Shown here: positions 4,889 through 5,152 of the stretch, one piece after another | Position numbering within the stretch: position 1 is the first letter of the stretch | How the letters are laid out: each line of letters starts with the position of its first letter | Assembly (NCBI GenBank): GCA_964630925.1 | Contig: CAZVZK010000301.1 | Location: forward strand, 1 to 5,152 | Direction: 5' to 3' | From: RGDT01 sp964630925 | Lineage (GTDB): Bacteria; Planctomycetota; Planctomycetia; Gemmatales; Gemmataceae | Length of the DNA stretch: 5,152 nt | The notes under the pieces: generated by a model | What the model was told of the DNA's origin: nothing | The model's input: only the letters and a program-made list of their open reading frames with translations | The model's database searches: none | Made by a program: the position numbers and the translations under genes

Positions 4889-5049
4889 CACCAGTCGCGT
4901 GAGCCGCCAGAGGCCGTGGGTGCAAGAACCGAGTCGCCCCGTCGGCCCGCAACGCCGGCCGCCCGGGTCGAACCAACGGCCGGGACAGACGAGGCTGACG
5001 AAACGCCACGTCACGCCCGCCCCCAGGCCTCAACCCCGGAGGGCCGATC

Positions 5050-5152
5050 TCACCGCCCCAGCAGCCCCTCCACACGCCGCCGGAAGTGGTGGTAGATCAC
5101 CGTACGCGCCCGGCGAATCACGTCACCCGTTGAAGAGCAAACACTGACGGCC
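5050..5152 (-). CDS. C-terminal end of an unidentified gene (partial, enters from the right edge)
   Basis: On the minus strand one frame is open from the window edge to a TGA at 5052-5050, giving 33 residues that end G-D-V-I-R-R-A-R-T-V-I-Y-H-H-F-R-R-R-V-E-G-L-L-G-R. The other two minus frames are stopped within this stretch. The last 24 codons nearly all end in G or C, as expected of genes here, and the residues look like an amphipathic, Arg-rich C-terminal helix. The first few codons are less GC-biased. The tail is not recognisable and does not match the usual ending of 6-phosphogluconate dehydrogenase as I know it. If real, the gene reads toward zwf with a 197-base gap. That gap holds the zwf promoter and otherwise nothing recognisable. 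Confidence 0.4.
   Translation of the reverse strand, partial: AVSVCSSTGDVIRRARTVIYHHFRRRVEGLLGR

Noticed and set aside
4958..4985. A tRNA T-arm-like GGTTCGACC on the minus strand
   Set aside because: The flanking bases do not form the five-pair T stem, and no anticodon arm or acceptor stem can be drawn around it.
4853..5014. An N-terminal extension of zwf by 54 residues
   Set aside because: The added residues do not resemble G6PD and lack a ribosome binding site, and the extended -10 element lies inside them. The ATG at 4852 has GAGG at good spacing.
1..5152. A CRISPR array, insertion sequence, phage genes or a novel multi-gene defence system
   Set aside because: No direct repeat-spacer pattern, terminal inverted repeats, transposase, nuclease or defence domains are visible. 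The four main genes are housekeeping or small membrane functions.

Overview
The window is very GC-rich (about 70% by eye) and gene-dense. It looks like ordinary chromosome from a free-living bacterium, most probably a member of the Planctomycetota. That assignment rests on three things, all judged from memory of family members rather than by a search. TatC has a long N-terminal lead-in and a greatly enlarged first periplasmic loop. The uroporphyrinogen-III methyltransferase has HP where most homologues have DP in the first glycine-rich motif, and an ELPG...RWPHIHQ segment in place of the usual GKRAG-type stretch. There is also a tiny two-helix membrane protein beginning MEKWMCLG.

Layout. Positions 1-28 (minus) hold what appears to be the first nine codons of a divergent gene that starts M-C-R-R-D-A-L-A-K behind a strong Shine-Dalgarno, so it is possibly a twin-arginine export substrate. 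Positions 29-283 are a divergent intergenic region with a -10-like element readable on both strands and a stable leader hairpin. Positions 284-1519 (plus) encode TatC, the core receptor of the twin-arginine translocase. Positions 1516-3006 (plus) encode a fused uroporphyrinogen-III C-methyltransferase / uroporphyrinogen-III synthase (CobA-HemD), joined to tatC by an ATGA stop/start overlap. Positions 2999-3178 (minus) encode a 59-residue two-helix membrane protein that overlaps the cobA-hemD end tail-to-tail. Positions 3179-3400 hold a likely extended -10 promoter for that small gene, a G-tract with telomere-like TTAGGGG units that could form a quadruplex, and GC-rich palindromes next to the zwf stop. 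Positions 3401-4852 (minus) encode glucose-6-phosphate dehydrogenase (Zwf) with good start signals. Positions 4853-5049 carry the zwf promoter region. Positions 5050-5152 (minus) look like the C-terminal tail of an unidentified upstream gene.

How the genes work together. TatC exports folded, often cofactor-bearing proteins. CobA-HemD makes uroporphyrinogen III and methylates it to precorrin-2, the branch point to sirohaem, cobalamin and related tetrapyrroles. Zwf feeds glucose-6-phosphate into the oxidative pentose phosphate pathway and generates NADPH. The translational coupling of tatC to cobA-hemD is clear in the sequence, but a direct functional link between the two is inference. I see no mobile element, CRISPR array, tRNA or rRNA, and no dedicated novel multi-gene system. 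The features most worth a second look are the TatC periplasmic insertion, the twin-arginine-like divergent start, the quadruplex-capable tract and the small membrane protein.
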